The notes beneath the pieces are model-generated. The model made no database searches, was not told where the DNA came from, and worked only from the letters and a program-made list of their open reading frames with translations. Of a DNA stretch of 64,000 nucleotides, positions 12,610 through 23,772 are shown one piece after another. The stretch comes from Metellina segmentata (Eukaryota > Arthropoda > Arachnida > Araneae > Tetragnathidae). The position numbers and the translations under genes were made by a program. Each line of letters begins with the position of its first letter. Positions within the stretch are counted from its first letter, which is position 1. Location: NCBI GenBank assembly GCA_947359465.1, contig OX375879.1:92120578-92184577 (forward strand), in the 5' to 3' direction.

Positions 12610-14002
12610 CTACTGTTTGTGGAAATCGTAGCGCTATGAAATAATCTTCAGAAATAAATTAAATTGATTCCACGTGTTACTTATAGAGGTTTAAATAAAC
12701 TATCAAATTTGTTGAGCAAACAAAAGTATCTTACCGAAAATCGATATCTTGCTCAGAACTGCAGAGATGAGAGACTGTACACCTAGTGGTATCGAATCAT
12801 ATGGATTCTGAATATCATACTGAGGAATATAATTCCCGATGGCCTCTATCCGATGCTCAAGTTCAGAGGTACTCTCTGCTCGACGTGCTGTACGAGCGAG
12901 TTGCCGAGCGATGTAATTCCAGACGTGCTCAATGATCGACAAATCCGGCGAACATGCAGGCCATTTAAGAAGTGGAACCTGTCGTGAACGGCAGAAGACT
13001 TGTGCATCCCGAGCAACATGTGGACCGGCATCGTCTTGCTGAAATACAGCTTCTCAAATGCGTTACAGGAGGGGTAGGTACTCCACAACTTCCCTGACGT
13101 AGTCCACTGTTCAAGATCTACGCAATTTGGAGTAGGTTATATCGCCTATGATATCCAATAGAGCCCCCGACCATAATGCCAGGTGTTCGTCCAGTATGAC
13201 GCTGAATAAGACACTCCGGTAGAATGCATCACTTCTGTAGCATCTGACGAGTACGTGTCCATCATTATAGTCCAGATTGTAGCGGGACACATCTGAGAAG
13301 ACGACTTGTTGCCAATAGGCCCTCCATTGACTGTGGTGGTGAAAACATTGTCGCCGGAGGTGTCGGTGGTTCAACGTCAATGGAATCCTTAGCAGAGGCA
13401 TCCTTGGACGTAGCCCATGGCGAAGCAGACAAACGTGACGAACCGTGAGGGCAGACAATGACACACCTGCAGACTAGCTCCACTGCAGTGCCAACGCACT
13501 AGAGTACTCTGTACGGTCCATCACCGCCATGCGGATGAGGTGTCCGTCTCCCGTGGTGACGTCACATTGCGTGGCCCATTGTCGGGGGTTCGACTTGTTC
13601 CGTTCACCATGGTTTATCTCTTCCATAAACGCATCACTGTTATGGCATTACGCCCCGTGCGAGTGGCGATTTCACGATACGAAAGTACACCCTTACGGAG
13701 GCCGATCATGCGGCCCCGTTCGAACTCCGTTAGTTGCTCGTATGCCACTCTGCGTTTTGACGAGACATATTGACTTCTAATTAATCGTTTACAGCAATCT
13801 AACGACGATACATTTCAATGCACGTTTACAATGTTCTCAATACAAGGCTCACTTGGATGCTTAGAGGGTTCCTCGACCCACACATGCCGGATCGCTTTGT
13901 AATTTTAACCATTTGCATATCTAACCCTTTTTGCATTTCCTACAAACTTAATTTAATTTGCATAATTCCTTCATTGTGTTGCAATTTACACAAACTATAG
14001 TG
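12610..14002 (-). mobile_element. Tc1-like (DD34E) transposon, decayed
   Basis: The ends are imperfect terminal inverted repeats: CACTACTGTTTGTGGAAAT at the left, and at the right, read inward, CACTATAGTTTGTGTAAAT. The left end abuts TA (12608-12609), the expected Tc1 target duplication; the right TA has mutated to AA. The length near 1.4 kb is normal for Tc1. The transposase lies on the minus strand and is broken. The same family occurs as a fragment at 53545-53842. Confidence 0.82.
12703..13770 (-). pseudogene. Tc1-like transposase pseudogene (DD34E)
   Basis: Read on the minus strand through several frameshifts and stops, the protein follows a Tc1 transposase from its N-terminal helix-turn-helix region (near 13700) to its C terminus. 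The first catalytic region reads VVFSDVSRYNLD, where the usual E after D is V. The second catalytic D lies in VFQQDDAGPHVAR (about 13020-13055), and the final E in SPDLSIIEHVW (about 12905-12940), with 34 residues between them by my count. At least four stops or frame changes make it non-functional. It would have catalysed cut-and-paste at TA sites in the nucleus. Confidence 0.85.
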
Positions 14003-14107
14003 AATGGAATATAAGATTCTTAATCCAGAAACAAACCGACTTAGTAATTTGAAAATTAATCTCCGAAGCTAAACTTTTATCTTTTATAAAAGTTTTGTGG
14101 GGAAGAA

Positions 14108-14108
<1 letters not shown>

Positions 14109-14134
<26 letters not shown>
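14109..14134. repeat. (TA)n microsatellite, left flank of Ginger-like element
   Basis: About 13 TA repeats end exactly where the TGTTACCG terminus of the next element starts. A longer TA tract lies on the other side of that element, so the element probably inserted into a TA microsatellite. Confidence 0.95.
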
Positions 14135-14138
<4 letters not shown>

Positions 14139-15052
14139 ACCGTTAAAGTGTAAAACTCTCTTGTATTTCATGGTTTAACTAGTTATTTCATAGAATAACG
14201 ATCTGCAGCCAGTTAAAGTGTAAAATTATCCATATCATATATCTCGCACGACAAATACATTTACCTTCCACCTCTACTGCATTTCTGAACTATTCCAGGC
14301 CATAGGGAGAGAATTTGTTTAGCGTGTTGGCGCCAGTTCATTCCGGTTAATTGATTGCTTGAACGTACAGTGCCGGCTGCTGTTCGTCAAATACTGTTTC
14401 CACGTATCAGGTATTGAGATACATTTATTTTTTTAAGTTTTAATTTAGTCATTTGTTATTACGTTAATTTAGCTTGCTTACGTTAACGTGATATTATTTA
14501 CAAGAAACGGCCGCATAAAACAATTATATTCCCAACCCCAGTTCAGTGTCTGCGAACAAAAATTAATTAAAATCGAAGAAGTACCGGATGTAGAAATATC
14601 GCTCCGGTCGGTTGCTACAGCTCAAAGTTTAGGTACTGGTCAGGGATTTAAAAAAAATGTTCGTGTAAAACCCAGTGTGTCAACAAAAAATGTTTTTGTT
14701 TTAGAAATAATGTTCTTTGTAATTCCAAGTGTCATTTTAGTAATCCTTTTTGTAACAAATGATTATATGGTACGTTTCCATAAATACCATTTATACGCTG
14801 CATAAATTAGATAAATTGCTTCTTTTTCATTTTAATTGTCTATCATTAGTTTAATTTCATTTTAGATAAATTGTTTATTTTACACTTTAACTGTCTCTCA
14901 TTAGTTAATTTATAGAATACCTAGTTATTTCATAGAATAACTAGTCAAAGTGTCAAATTAATAACATATTACACACTTTAACGGACACGATCAGTTATTT
15001 CATGGAATAACTAGGTATTCTATGAAATAACTGCATTATATACTTTAACGGT

Positions 15053-15056
<4 letters not shown>
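14135..15056 (+). mobile_element. Ginger-like DNA transposon, internally deleted
   Basis: The terminal inverted repeats are TGTTACCGTTAAAGTG at the left and CTTTAACGGTAACA at the right. TGTTA fits the TGTNR start described for Ginger elements, DNA transposons with a Ty3/gypsy-like integrase. The coding remnant ends in a KRBA2-like cysteine-rich tail, which agrees. Subterminal sequence on both sides carries repeated copies of GTTAAAGTGTAAAA and of a palindrome of the form AGTTATTTCATAGAATAACT. The full integrase core is missing, so this 922-bp copy is non-autonomous. Flanks are TATA on both sides, but the surrounding TA tract prevents a firm target-duplication call. Confidence 0.62.
14488..14762 (+). 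pseudogene. C-terminal fragment of KRBA2/Ginger-like integrase transposase
   Basis: From about 14520 the frame reads KQLYSQPQFSVCEQKLIKIE, then EVPDVEISLRSVATAQSL and GTGQGFKK. An 8-A run at 14650-14657 then shifts the frame, and the other frame continues with a cysteine-rich stretch containing CSCKTQC, CFCF and CNSKCH, ending at the TGA at 14760-14762. That pattern of CxC and CNSKCH after a GTGQGF motif is what I know from the tail of KRAB-A domain-containing protein 2-like integrases. The upstream catalytic core is absent. The assignment rests on motif memory, without a search. Confidence 0.6.

Positions 15057-15114
<58 letters not shown>
15057..15114. repeat. (TA)n microsatellite, ~29 repeats
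   Basis: Uninterrupted TA dinucleotides begin immediately after the ACA terminus of the Ginger-like element. Confidence 0.97.
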
Positions 15115-15117
<3 letters not shown>

Positions 15118-16240
15118 GAGTGCTGTAAGAATTATTATATATGGGCTCTCTATTTCATGTGAGAATAGCTTATGCAGCGCATATAAATCTATGTAAGAGG
15201 TTTTAAAAAAAAATCATTTTTTTTATAATGACTAGAAGATGGAAATATATCTCCGTCAAAAGTCCTCTATAGGAAATATATTTAAAAGTAATCATTACAG
15301 ATGTGGGGAAATAAACATTATGTTGGTAAATAAAGCTTCTAGAGAAAGGGTTAATTTCCCACCTCAAGTCTTGAGCTTGTAATCCCTTGACATTTTGGAC
15401 TGTAAACACAGGAAGGTAGCTAATGTTAATCAGGAAAATGTTCCACACATAAAAAATCACATGGTGATTGCAATAAGGCGTATTGATTGTTGTAATTTTT
15501 GAATAGTTATTTTAAATTGCAATGAAAATTAGTTGCTGGATAAGTTATCTAACAGAAAGTGATATTTTTTACGTATTGTGGAATTTCTAATATTGTGAAA
15601 ATTATTTTATTAAAATCTTATAAATAAATGGGAAAAAATTACTTAAAAACTATTAAAATTTGATTATCAAACAGATTTAGTAGTTTTATTACATCTGTGA
15701 ACAAATACTATATATTTTCAAAAAATCGGCAGCATAGTTGCTATACTGGTTTTAGGTATAGAAACCGTTGTGGTGAGTTCCTTTTCTGTAAAGAAATAAA
15801 TAATCACAAAAAGTTACAAAAAATATTTGCTAAACTCACAAATAAAGCCAAGTTCTACTGGACCACAACAAAATAGCTTTCCAGATCTCTCATAGTACAA
15901 CAGATAACTCAAAATTTCAGAATTCACAAGAATACGAAAGATTTGATGAATATAAGGGAAAAAGATGAATGTTTTGGTTCTACCAGATAAAATTACTTGC
16001 TATGTTGATGAAGTAGCTGATGCCCAAGATTGAAAATAATAAATGCCAAAATATGAAAGTTGCGCATTGACTTTCGCGTAACGAAATTCTTTTCCGATTC
16101 AATAAAAAGCCACATTACATAAGTAGGTACATATATTGCCATGATAAGTTTCAGGTATGATTTGGGTCTACCTGTCAAAGCTGCTATCACAGCTAACACT
16201 TTTATTGATGCGGAATTTATCATTGAAGAGCAAGCCCTTA
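15115..16240. other. AT-rich sequence with one unassigned hydrophobic frame
   Basis: Mostly featureless. On the minus strand 15993-16240 stays open, with a hydrophobic segment (YVPTYVMWLFIE) and HILAFIIFNLGHQLLHQH; the frame runs on into the TIR of the neighbouring Tc1 to 16268, which is accidental. I do not recognise a family. It may be chance or a broken membrane-protein exon cut by the Tc1 insertion. Confidence 0.35.
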
Positions 16241-17499
16241 CAGGAGGAGGACAAAATAATACGAACACCTGTGAAATAATGGAAAATCTTTATTAATAGG
16301 GGGTTGGACAACCCTTTGACTAAAGTAAAGATTTAATGCGACGTGGGATAGATGCATAAAGGTCATGGACAATATTTAAAGGAATATTAAACCATTCCTC
16401 CTGCAGAACGGTCTCTAATTCCGAAAGTCTGGATGGAGGTGCAAATCGGGAACGAAGTTTGGACACCAAATATTCCCATAAATGTTCAATAATATTCAAG
16501 TCCGGAGACTGAGGGGGCCAGGCGAGATGTTCAACTTCATCGTCATGCTCTTCGAACCATTCTTGAACACACCTAGCAGTGTGGATAAGGGCGTTGTCGT
16601 CTTGAAAAAACGGTTGCTCTCCAGGTAATACAGTCTGGACAAAAGGATGGACATGATCCCCTTATAATGCTTAGATAGTGATCCTCTAATGTAGAATAAC
16701 AAGTGGCCCAAGACTGTAACAAGATATCACACCCCATACCATAATGGAGCCATCCCCATGCTTCACAGTCGGCAGGAGGCATTCAGGATTAAACGCTTCT
16801 CTGGGCGTTCTCCAGACATAAACGCGTTCGGTCGTCTGAAATAGGGTGAATGACGATTCATCTGACCATATTACCTGTTGCCACTGCTGTGGGGACCAGT
16901 TTTTGTGATCTCTGCACGATTGGCGTCACTTGAAAGCATTAGTTGCTGTCACCAAGGATTTACGAATTGACACTATGCCATAAATGTTCGCAGCATGAAG
17001 TTCCCTTTTGACAGTTTTTGTTGAAACGGGGTCCTGGAGATGACTGTTCATTTCGGATGCTATCTCGGATAACGATTGCTTGTGCTTTCGGGCTACTATG
17101 CGCTTCAAGACCCGTCTATCCCTATCAGCAAGCTTTGACTTTCGGACACTGTTGTGCTTTGAAGACGTCGTCTTACCCTCTTTCGTGTACGCTGTCATTA
17201 CGGCTGATACCGTACTCCTTGCAAACCCCAAAAGGTTTGCTGTTTCCGTAACCGATGCTCCACCTAAACGCGCTACAACAATCATTCCTCTTTGGAGCTC
17301 TGACAGGTCTGAAATTCCAATTTATCACAGACAGTTCGATAGACGCATGCAACGCAGGTGACTGCTGTTGAGAGACTGATACCTTCCTCTTCACGCCCAC
17401 TGGGTGGCAGACTTCTGTTGCAGGTGTCGCGGCTGTACTGCAGATGTGAAATACGTCATACTTTTTCGCAGGTGTTCGTATTATTTTGTCCTCCATCTG
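16241..17499 (-). mobile_element. Tc1-like transposon, DD36E (Incomer-type spacing)
   Basis: The inverted ends are well preserved. Left: CAGGAGGAGGACAAAATAAT then ACGAACACCTG. Right, read inward: CAGATGGAGGACAAAATAAT then ACGAACACCTG. TA flanks both sides (16239-16240 and 17500-17501). The total of 1259 bp is a full-length size. The transposase on the minus strand is nearly complete but has stops. Confidence 0.93.
16298..17315 (-). pseudogene. Tc1-like transposase pseudogene, DD36E
   Basis: The N-terminal part (17285-16926) is one open frame with a paired helix-turn-helix: GGASVTETANLLGFARSTVS, then RDRRVLKRIVARKHKQS. The catalytic core continues with VIWSDESSFTLFQTTERVYV, then WGVISCYSLGPLV and FFQDDNALIHTAR, and ends with SPDLNIIEHLWEYL and IPRRIKSLL. 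I count 36 residues between the second D and the E, the spacing reported for the DD36E/Incomer group, not the usual 34 of Tc1. There is at least one stop in the core (near 16675), a frame change near 16925 and a stop after IPRRIKSLL. No ATG precedes the HTH in frame. Confidence 0.88.
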
Positions 17500-17501
17500 T
17501 A

Positions 17502-17979
17502 TATTCCATTATAATAAAAAGAAGAAAGCCAAAGAAAGAATATATGACAATCCAGGATTAAGAAAGATTGAAATTAACTGCATATTTGACATAAAAATAC
17601 TCATATCAAACAATTAAGATAAACATTCATATTATTCAGCTCCTTCAAAGTAACCTTTATACGGCGAGTGTAATTGGGTTGGATCCATTGGTTAGTTTAT
17701 ATACTTAGCTTTGCTGTTTCAGAATCAAAGTAAAACCGTTTTAAAGGGAAGGTGCATGTCGCATTTTGTTTCAACTACGAAGACAAGAAACTTTGTAAAA
17801 AGGTCTACAGGAAGTAATTTTCCCAATCTTCTCTAAATCAGGCTGGTATGTATTCAGTAAAATGGTAATTTGGTCTTAGATGAAATAGCGAGAGGAGAGC
17901 TTACATTCAAAACATTGTCAACTTGCAGGGTGGAGGTAATACCATACTGAAAACCATACAGGAAGTATGTTACACACTG
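17502..17979. other. No recognised feature
   Basis: AT-rich flank of the DD36E element. I find no frame, repeat or terminal repeat in it. Confidence 0.55.
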
Positions 17980-18275
17980 CATATCCGAGGAAGATATCTT
18001 ACATTAGTAACAGAAAGTACGTACGAGGAAGATACCTTATATTAGCACCAAACTGAGATGCCTCTTTGTACGTCGGAAGAATGTGTCTCACATTAACACC
18101 AGACTGAGAGATCTATGTGTACGTCTGAGGAATTACCTTATACTAACACCAAACTGAGGTATGTCTGTAAATTTGAGAAAGATTTACAGACTGACAGAGG
18201 TACAGAGGGATCTTTCTGAACGTACGAGGAAGATATCTTACTTTAACACGAGACTGAGAGATCGATTTGTATGTC
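17980..18275. repeat. Degenerate ~60-bp minisatellite, about five units
   Basis: The phrases CGAGGAAGATATCTTAC, TTAACACCAGACTGAGAG and ATCTNTNTGTACGTC recur about every 60 bp from 17980 to 18275, with substitutions in every copy. Confidence 0.8.
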
Positions 18276-18675
18276 TTGAAGCTGAAAGTCTAATGACTTA
18301 GCTAACGGGATTAATGAACCTTCCTTTGACTTGCAAATATATGTATATTTACTCCATTATTTCATTTTAGATATCACCAATAAAGTTTTTCTTTTGTTTT
18401 ATTCTGGAATACATTTTTGTTCTATTTTTTTCAGTTGTAAATTTTCTGAGGTATATATTGTTCAATGAAAAAACATGATAACGTGTTTTAAATTTATCTC
18501 AAGTCTGATACATATCTTTCACACTCCTTATTGAGAAAATGAGCAAAAAATTTAGTTGAATTCTGTAAAATTATGCATTTTCTTGTTATTAATATACTAT
18601 ATATAAGTTAAGAAAAATGTAAGAAAAGTAAGACTGTTGTTCTACTTTTATATGAATGATAACGTCCGTTTCTAT

Positions 18676-19027
18676 AATGCCGCGTGTACATTTGTAAGTC
18701 GAACCGTTCGCGAACCTCTAGTTCTCATGATTTGGACGGGGTTTCTAGTATGGTGATCCGCTTCCTGTCGGTTTTTCGACGAACACAAAGTCATTCTCGG
18801 TTCAGATTGGTACGGCGTCGTGAGTAGTTCTTTGCTTTTCTTTATGCTCGCCATCCTCCAGGCTCTATCGTCATTACCGGTGGCTGACAAATAACTGCCC
18901 GGTAGTTCGCGGTTGGTTCCTTCTTTTTCCATGGATCGCTGGAAACTCGTTGTGAAAATAATTTTAACGAACGGATCACGAGCGGCTCGCCAACAGTTTT
19001 GGCTCGCAAATGCATACGCACCTTAAG
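18676..19027. mobile_element. TIR MITE, superfamily uncertain
   Basis: The left end (GCCGCGTGTACATTTG, then GTCGAACCGTTCGCGAACC) and the right end read inward (GGTGCGTATGCATTTG, then GCCAAAACTGTTGGCGAGCC) are diverged inverted repeats of about 55 bp. Flanking bases TAA and TTA would fit a TWA target as in PIF/Harbinger, but this is weak. The open minus frame 18672-18932 covers much of the element, has no domain, and is not called. Confidence 0.55.
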
Positions 19028-19057
19028 GCGACATTTTTATCTCATCATGCAAAATAA

Positions 19058-19260
19058 TTGATCGACTTAGTTTTCTGACTTTAATCCAATTGAAAATGTT
19101 TTGGACACTCTGGGGAGAAACATTGCTCCCACATGATCGTAACAAAGACGTGGTAATTGCAAAGAAGAAATAAGTATCAAGGAAAGTTGCTCAGAGGCGA
19201 TTGGACTGTCTAGTGAAAACCATAGTCCACCCATACAAGTAATGATGTATTATAATCAGA
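19058..19260 (+). pseudogene. Tc1-like transposase C-terminal relic
   Basis: The + strand reads FSDFNPIENVLDTLGRNIA, the region of the last catalytic E (NPIE) of a Tc1 transposase of the type also decayed at 53985-54800. What follows is frame-shifted and ends within about 180 bp. No terminal repeat is left. A Helitron sits at 19291, just downstream. Confidence 0.75.
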
Positions 19261-19290
19261 AGTTGATTTTTATTCGTACTTTTCCTGCAA

Positions 19291-19941
19291 TCTATATATA
19301 TAATTCTCTTACGTGGCACGCAAAAAAGACGTTATTAGCTATCGCGTTTTGGCAACATTGTACGATTATTTGTTTTTCACGAAGCCTCGCGCTTGAATTG
19401 AATTTATAGCGTTATCGGATAAAATTTTATTAAAAAAAATGAATTTTCATTGAGCTGTTGCAGTTAATAATAGAAATCAAAGAAAGCGGAGGATCTTTTC
19501 AGGGCCATTTAAAAAAGGTCCTTTTCAGGGCCAACAATTATAGTTCAACAAGACGCTTGCACTACAACTTTCGACAGCAAACTCAATGAAAATGCGTGGA
19601 TGGCTCGAGTGCAGGGGTAAATATACACTCAAACAACATGCTGGGTATTCAATTTCCAAATCCGTTCTCACATTTCGAGTCAAAATTTTCTCAAAGTTTT
19701 CACTTGAATTCAGATTCTATCGGTACTGTATATATCTTTTCTGAAAAATAGCAAAAAAATTTAGGTTTGAAAAATGTTTTTTTTGGAATATCATATTTTG
19801 TAAACAATCCCTTCTGCTAGGACACATGTCTTCATTGATGCGAGCGAAGCGAGCATAGGTTCGCGCAGCGAACCAATGAGGATTGCGAAGAAATCCTCCG
19901 GGGGTTGGCGAGCGTTTGCGAGCAGGGGGCGAGCCCCCTAG
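19291..19941 (+). mobile_element. Small non-autonomous Helitron, copy 1
   Basis: The element starts with TCTATATATATAATTCTC after an A (19290) and ends with GGGGGCGAGCCCCC plus CTAG before a T (19942). That is the Helitron arrangement: 5' TC, a 3' hairpin close to CTRR, and insertion between A and T without target duplication. The last 130 bp carry several palindromes: GGTTCGC/GCGAACC, GAGGATT/AATCCTC and GGGGGC/GCCCCC. It matches copy 2 (23773-24433) over its length. The open-frame remnant that starts MARKKDVIS is broken in this copy. Confidence 0.88.
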
Positions 19942-20711
19942 TTTTTATATATTACGTTACTCACTTTAGATTCAAATGAGTTAAAAATAACATTGGCTGA
20001 TTTAATATTTCTATCTTATACTAGCAGAAATTAATACTATGAAAAATAAAGTGATTACTAGTTTTGGAACACGGGTGTATTTAAGTGTAACTAGCATAAA
20101 CACAAAACGGCGAACCCTTCCGTATTCATTTAGCAATATATGCAGCTCCACACGAAAATCAAACATACTATCCAAAATAAACTTCAAAATTGGAGAATTA
20201 ATCCTGCAATTTATGAATCGTGTGCGTAGATGAAACAAAATAGGGAAAATTCTTCTTGCTTCGGACGATGACTGTACTATATTCCTTAAGACAATTATGC
20301 GTAGCACTCAAAGTAACGCTGAGTGTCCCTAAAGATAACTCTAAATTACAGTATACATGCTGTCATGAAAAATGTCTTGAAAGTACAAAAAATACTATTT
20401 ATGTGAGTTCTTTTAATTTACCAACTTTTCTGAAATTTGCCGTCGGGTAAGACATTTTATACATCCAATGACAACTGTAACCTAATCCCTCTTAGACAGA
20501 ATCAGCCTCTAGTGACTTCCAGTTCTGGCTGGCAGTAACAGGTACAGACAAGAGCTTAAAGAAAACACAATTTTATATTCAACCTAGGCATTCTAGCGAA
20601 ACCATTGAGGAAGGTAATTTATGACTTTCATTTTGCCGTATTTATTATTATTTAGACAACTGGCTAAGTAATCATTTTTCCCTTTTTACTATAATAATTG
20701 TATAAAACTTC
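19942..20711. other. No recognised feature
   Basis: AT-rich stretch between the Helitron and the next Tc1. Short overlapping frames on both strands (20011-20307 minus, 20256-20450 plus) show no motif. Confidence 0.5.
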
Positions 20712-22208
20712 TTTATTAGAACAAATTCATGTTAAGCACGGAGAGGAAAATGTTAATTTTCAGAAGCCAATATGAATTTGAGAGGCTGCAATATGGTGCA
20801 GAGGTAGATAGAAGTATACAAATGTGTTATACAACAGTCAATCACGGCTTCGCGTCGAGAAATATGCAAAAAAGGCAGTCGAATAAGAAGCCAGTATTGT
20901 TAAGGGTTAGAGGAGTTGCATGTAAGTTTTGATAAAAAGTGTTCAGAACTTCGTACGATTAGTTTTCAAGACAGACGTGTTTGTATGGCTTATAGAAGAC
21001 GAATGGCAGATAATGTTGTTAGTTCAGTTGGACGTCTTGAAGGAGGGCAATCAATCACTGATGTTTCTCTTTTCTTCGGCGTTCATCATTTCGTCATTTA
21101 CCGATTATAGAAACAATTTTTTTAAATAAAAAGTTGTCCGATGATATGTGGTCGGCCGCCCAAGGGTTATGACCCTCTCGGAAGATCGATATATTGCTGT
21201 TGTAGCGAAGCGGAATCGAATAGAGACGTCTACACCTGTGACATCTATGGTTGCAGCGTTCATAGGTAAGACGATATCTGTTACAACTGTGCACCGAAAG
21301 CTACATATGAATGGACTGTAAGCCAGGGTAACACAACTTTGTGTTCCTCTATTCGTCCATTACGAAGAGACACGATTAAAATGGTTTCGGCAACATGTGA
21401 GCTGGACTATGTCTGATTGAGCCAACTCTATTTTCACGGATGAGTCGAGATTTACCCTGTAGTGACATGACAAACGGTAGTGGTCTGGAGAGAACAAGGC
21501 ACATGCAATCCAGCCCAGAACATCATCGAACATCATGCATTCCGAGGTGGAAGCATCATGGTGGGGGCTGGAATTTAATTGGGATATCGCATCGACCTGC
21601 ACAACTACAGACGGGTTTCTATGACGGAAGTCACCCACTGTGATATTATACGCTACAGCAGTTGGTCCTTCTTTCATTTTAATGGATGATAATCGCGTTT
21701 CCATGGAGATAACATCGTAGACGACTAGCTGGAGAGTGAGAGGTATGGTTTGGTCGGCCTACTCGCCCAACCTTAATCCCATTGAAATTCTTTTGGATGC
21801 ACTCAAACGTACTATGTCTGTACGTTTCTCACCCCAGCTACTCGTACAGAGTTGCAATCTGCTCTACAGGAGGAATGGCGATTACTCTACTCTGTGGTGG
21901 TTGATCACCTCATGGAAAGCATGATTACACGCTACTTTTTATGAGGATGAGGGGTGGTAGAATACCCTATTAATGTCGGTTTTGTTTATTTGTTTTGGAT
22001 TTAAATATAATTTTGTTAATGACTCCAATATTACTTAATCTTATAATTTATGAAAATTTGATATTGGTTCCATCTTTGTATTTAATCATTTGTTTTGTTT
22101 CCTGCATAAACCTATTTGCTACTTTCTTACCGCATTTTGTGTCAATCAAAGATGTACATGTCGTTCTTTTACGTTTTACATACCGTGCTTAAATTTTGGC
22201 AGTGAGTG
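20712..22208 (+). mobile_element. Tc1-like transposon, strongly decayed
   Basis: The right end, read inward, is CACTCACTGCCAAAATTT then AAGCACGG, next to TA at 22209-22210. The left side near 20725-20745 has ACAAATTCATGTTAAGCACGG, which aligns with the inner part of that repeat, so the left boundary is approximate. The size of about 1.5 kb and the transposase remnant on the + strand fit a Tc1. Confidence 0.65.
20926..21935 (+). pseudogene. Tc1-like transposase pseudogene
   Basis: The N-terminal helix-turn-helix reads MADNVVSSVGRLEGGQSITD, followed by SLFFGVHHFVIYRL. Then come GRPRVMTLSEDRYIAVVAKR, HRKLHMNGL and ANSIFTDESRFTL (first catalytic D). The end shows AYSPNLNPIEILLDALKR with the expected NPIE. 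Frames change at least four times and several stops intervene. The second catalytic D sits in the frame-shifted stretch near 21690-21725 and is not clear. Confidence 0.8.
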
Positions 22209-22210
22209 TA

Positions 22211-23772
22211 GTAATAGCAAACAATAGTTAGAATTAATTACATGAATTAATTACATTTATAAAAATGTGTATTATAATGAATGTCTGATTAACAAGGAAT
22301 TCATACAATACCTCTAATCTTTTTTTATTGTACGATAGATACTTATAGTATATAGATACTTATGAACAAAGATACTTATAATAAATCTTATACTCGTTCA
22401 TTGCAATATTATTCTTGATTTCTACAACGAAAAAACGGCCACTCTAAAGGGCAATACTGAAAAGAACGCATCATATTCTAAACAATTTAATTTAATATAT
22501 CAGTACTTTTAACTCAATTTATTACGATTAAATTTAATTTAATTCCAAAAGTTTCATCTTTTACTCCTTATTGTAGTTGAAAATAATTGAATTATTTTGC
22601 TTCAGCAAAAAAACATACAACGATATTTGAATATAAATATATAGATATACGTAGACATATGAGGTTATCAGAACAAGAATAGCCTAACCCATAAACAAGC
22701 GAAAATTTTACTATTACCATTTATACTATTAAAATGTCTAGTATAATAGTAAATAAATTTTACTATTACCATTTATGCTATTGAAATTCAAGTCTCTAAT
22801 AATACAAAATAACTTATTGTTGACCACTGAAAAATAAATTTTTAGAATCTCAAATCATATTGTGAATAAATAAAAACATATAAATAATAGTCCCAAGAAA
22901 ATCGCTTTTATCTCCATTGGTTATGGTGGTGGGTTAAAACATTTACTGTGATAGACTCTGTACAAGCAAAAATAATTTATAAATTCAAAGAGGGGAATTT
23001 TGAAATATCATTAATTTATATATTTATTCTAACATTATTAAGTAAACTTTTTAGAATCATGAAAATGTAACTTGCAATGTTACTATTTAAAACTAAGACA
23101 AGAATTTTCACTTATAAGGAAAATATGAAACAAGGAAAACATTATACAACAGCTGAGAGACAAAAGATAGGAAAATAAATTATATAAATATCGATCTAAA
23201 GAATTATTTAAAAAAAAATCATCATTCTAAAAGGTACTATGAGTCTTGATTTGAGGATTAAACTTCTCGGTTTACTTGGAATTACAAACAAGGATGTATG
23301 CTGTGAAATTTGTATATTTTAAAACAATTAATGAATTAAAATTTTGTCTCACTGCGTGAAAGAACATACGGAAACAATATTAAAAGAGAAGTACAAGTTC
23401 ATACATGTTATAATAAAAGGGCGGTAAATTAAAAAAAATCTTTTGAATGCTCAATGTAACGTTATAAATTTTATGCTCTTGCACTGTAGTTGAGACCGTG
23501 ATTTAAGATTTATTGTTTATTCCAGAGTTTAAAGAAAATACGGACTGTATATAATGTACTTGCTTTCATGAAAGACACAGTCACATGGTATTATCATAAT
23601 TTCGGTGCAATACCCACTTTGTTGCTATTCCAATTGTTCAATTTTATAAGGAATTGATGGGGGGAAGTAATGAAATAATACTTAGATAAATTATAGTTAC
23701 GTCCATTTGAAATCATTTCTTATGCGACATCTTGTAGCAAATTTAATTATTTCTATGTTGATTATCTACTTA
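22211..23772. other. AT-rich sequence without recognised genes
   Basis: No coding, TIR or RNA signal seen. A short local duplication, TTTTACTATTACCATTTAT, occurs near 22706 and 22756. Confidence 0.55.

Noticed and set aside
18672..18932. 86-codon minus frame
   Set aside because: It lies across a TIR MITE and shows no motif.
19800..19941. Bacterial-looking GC palindromes suggesting contamination or a rho-independent terminator
   Set aside because: They occur in two copies with Helitron ends and A/T flanks, so they belong to a eukaryotic transposon.
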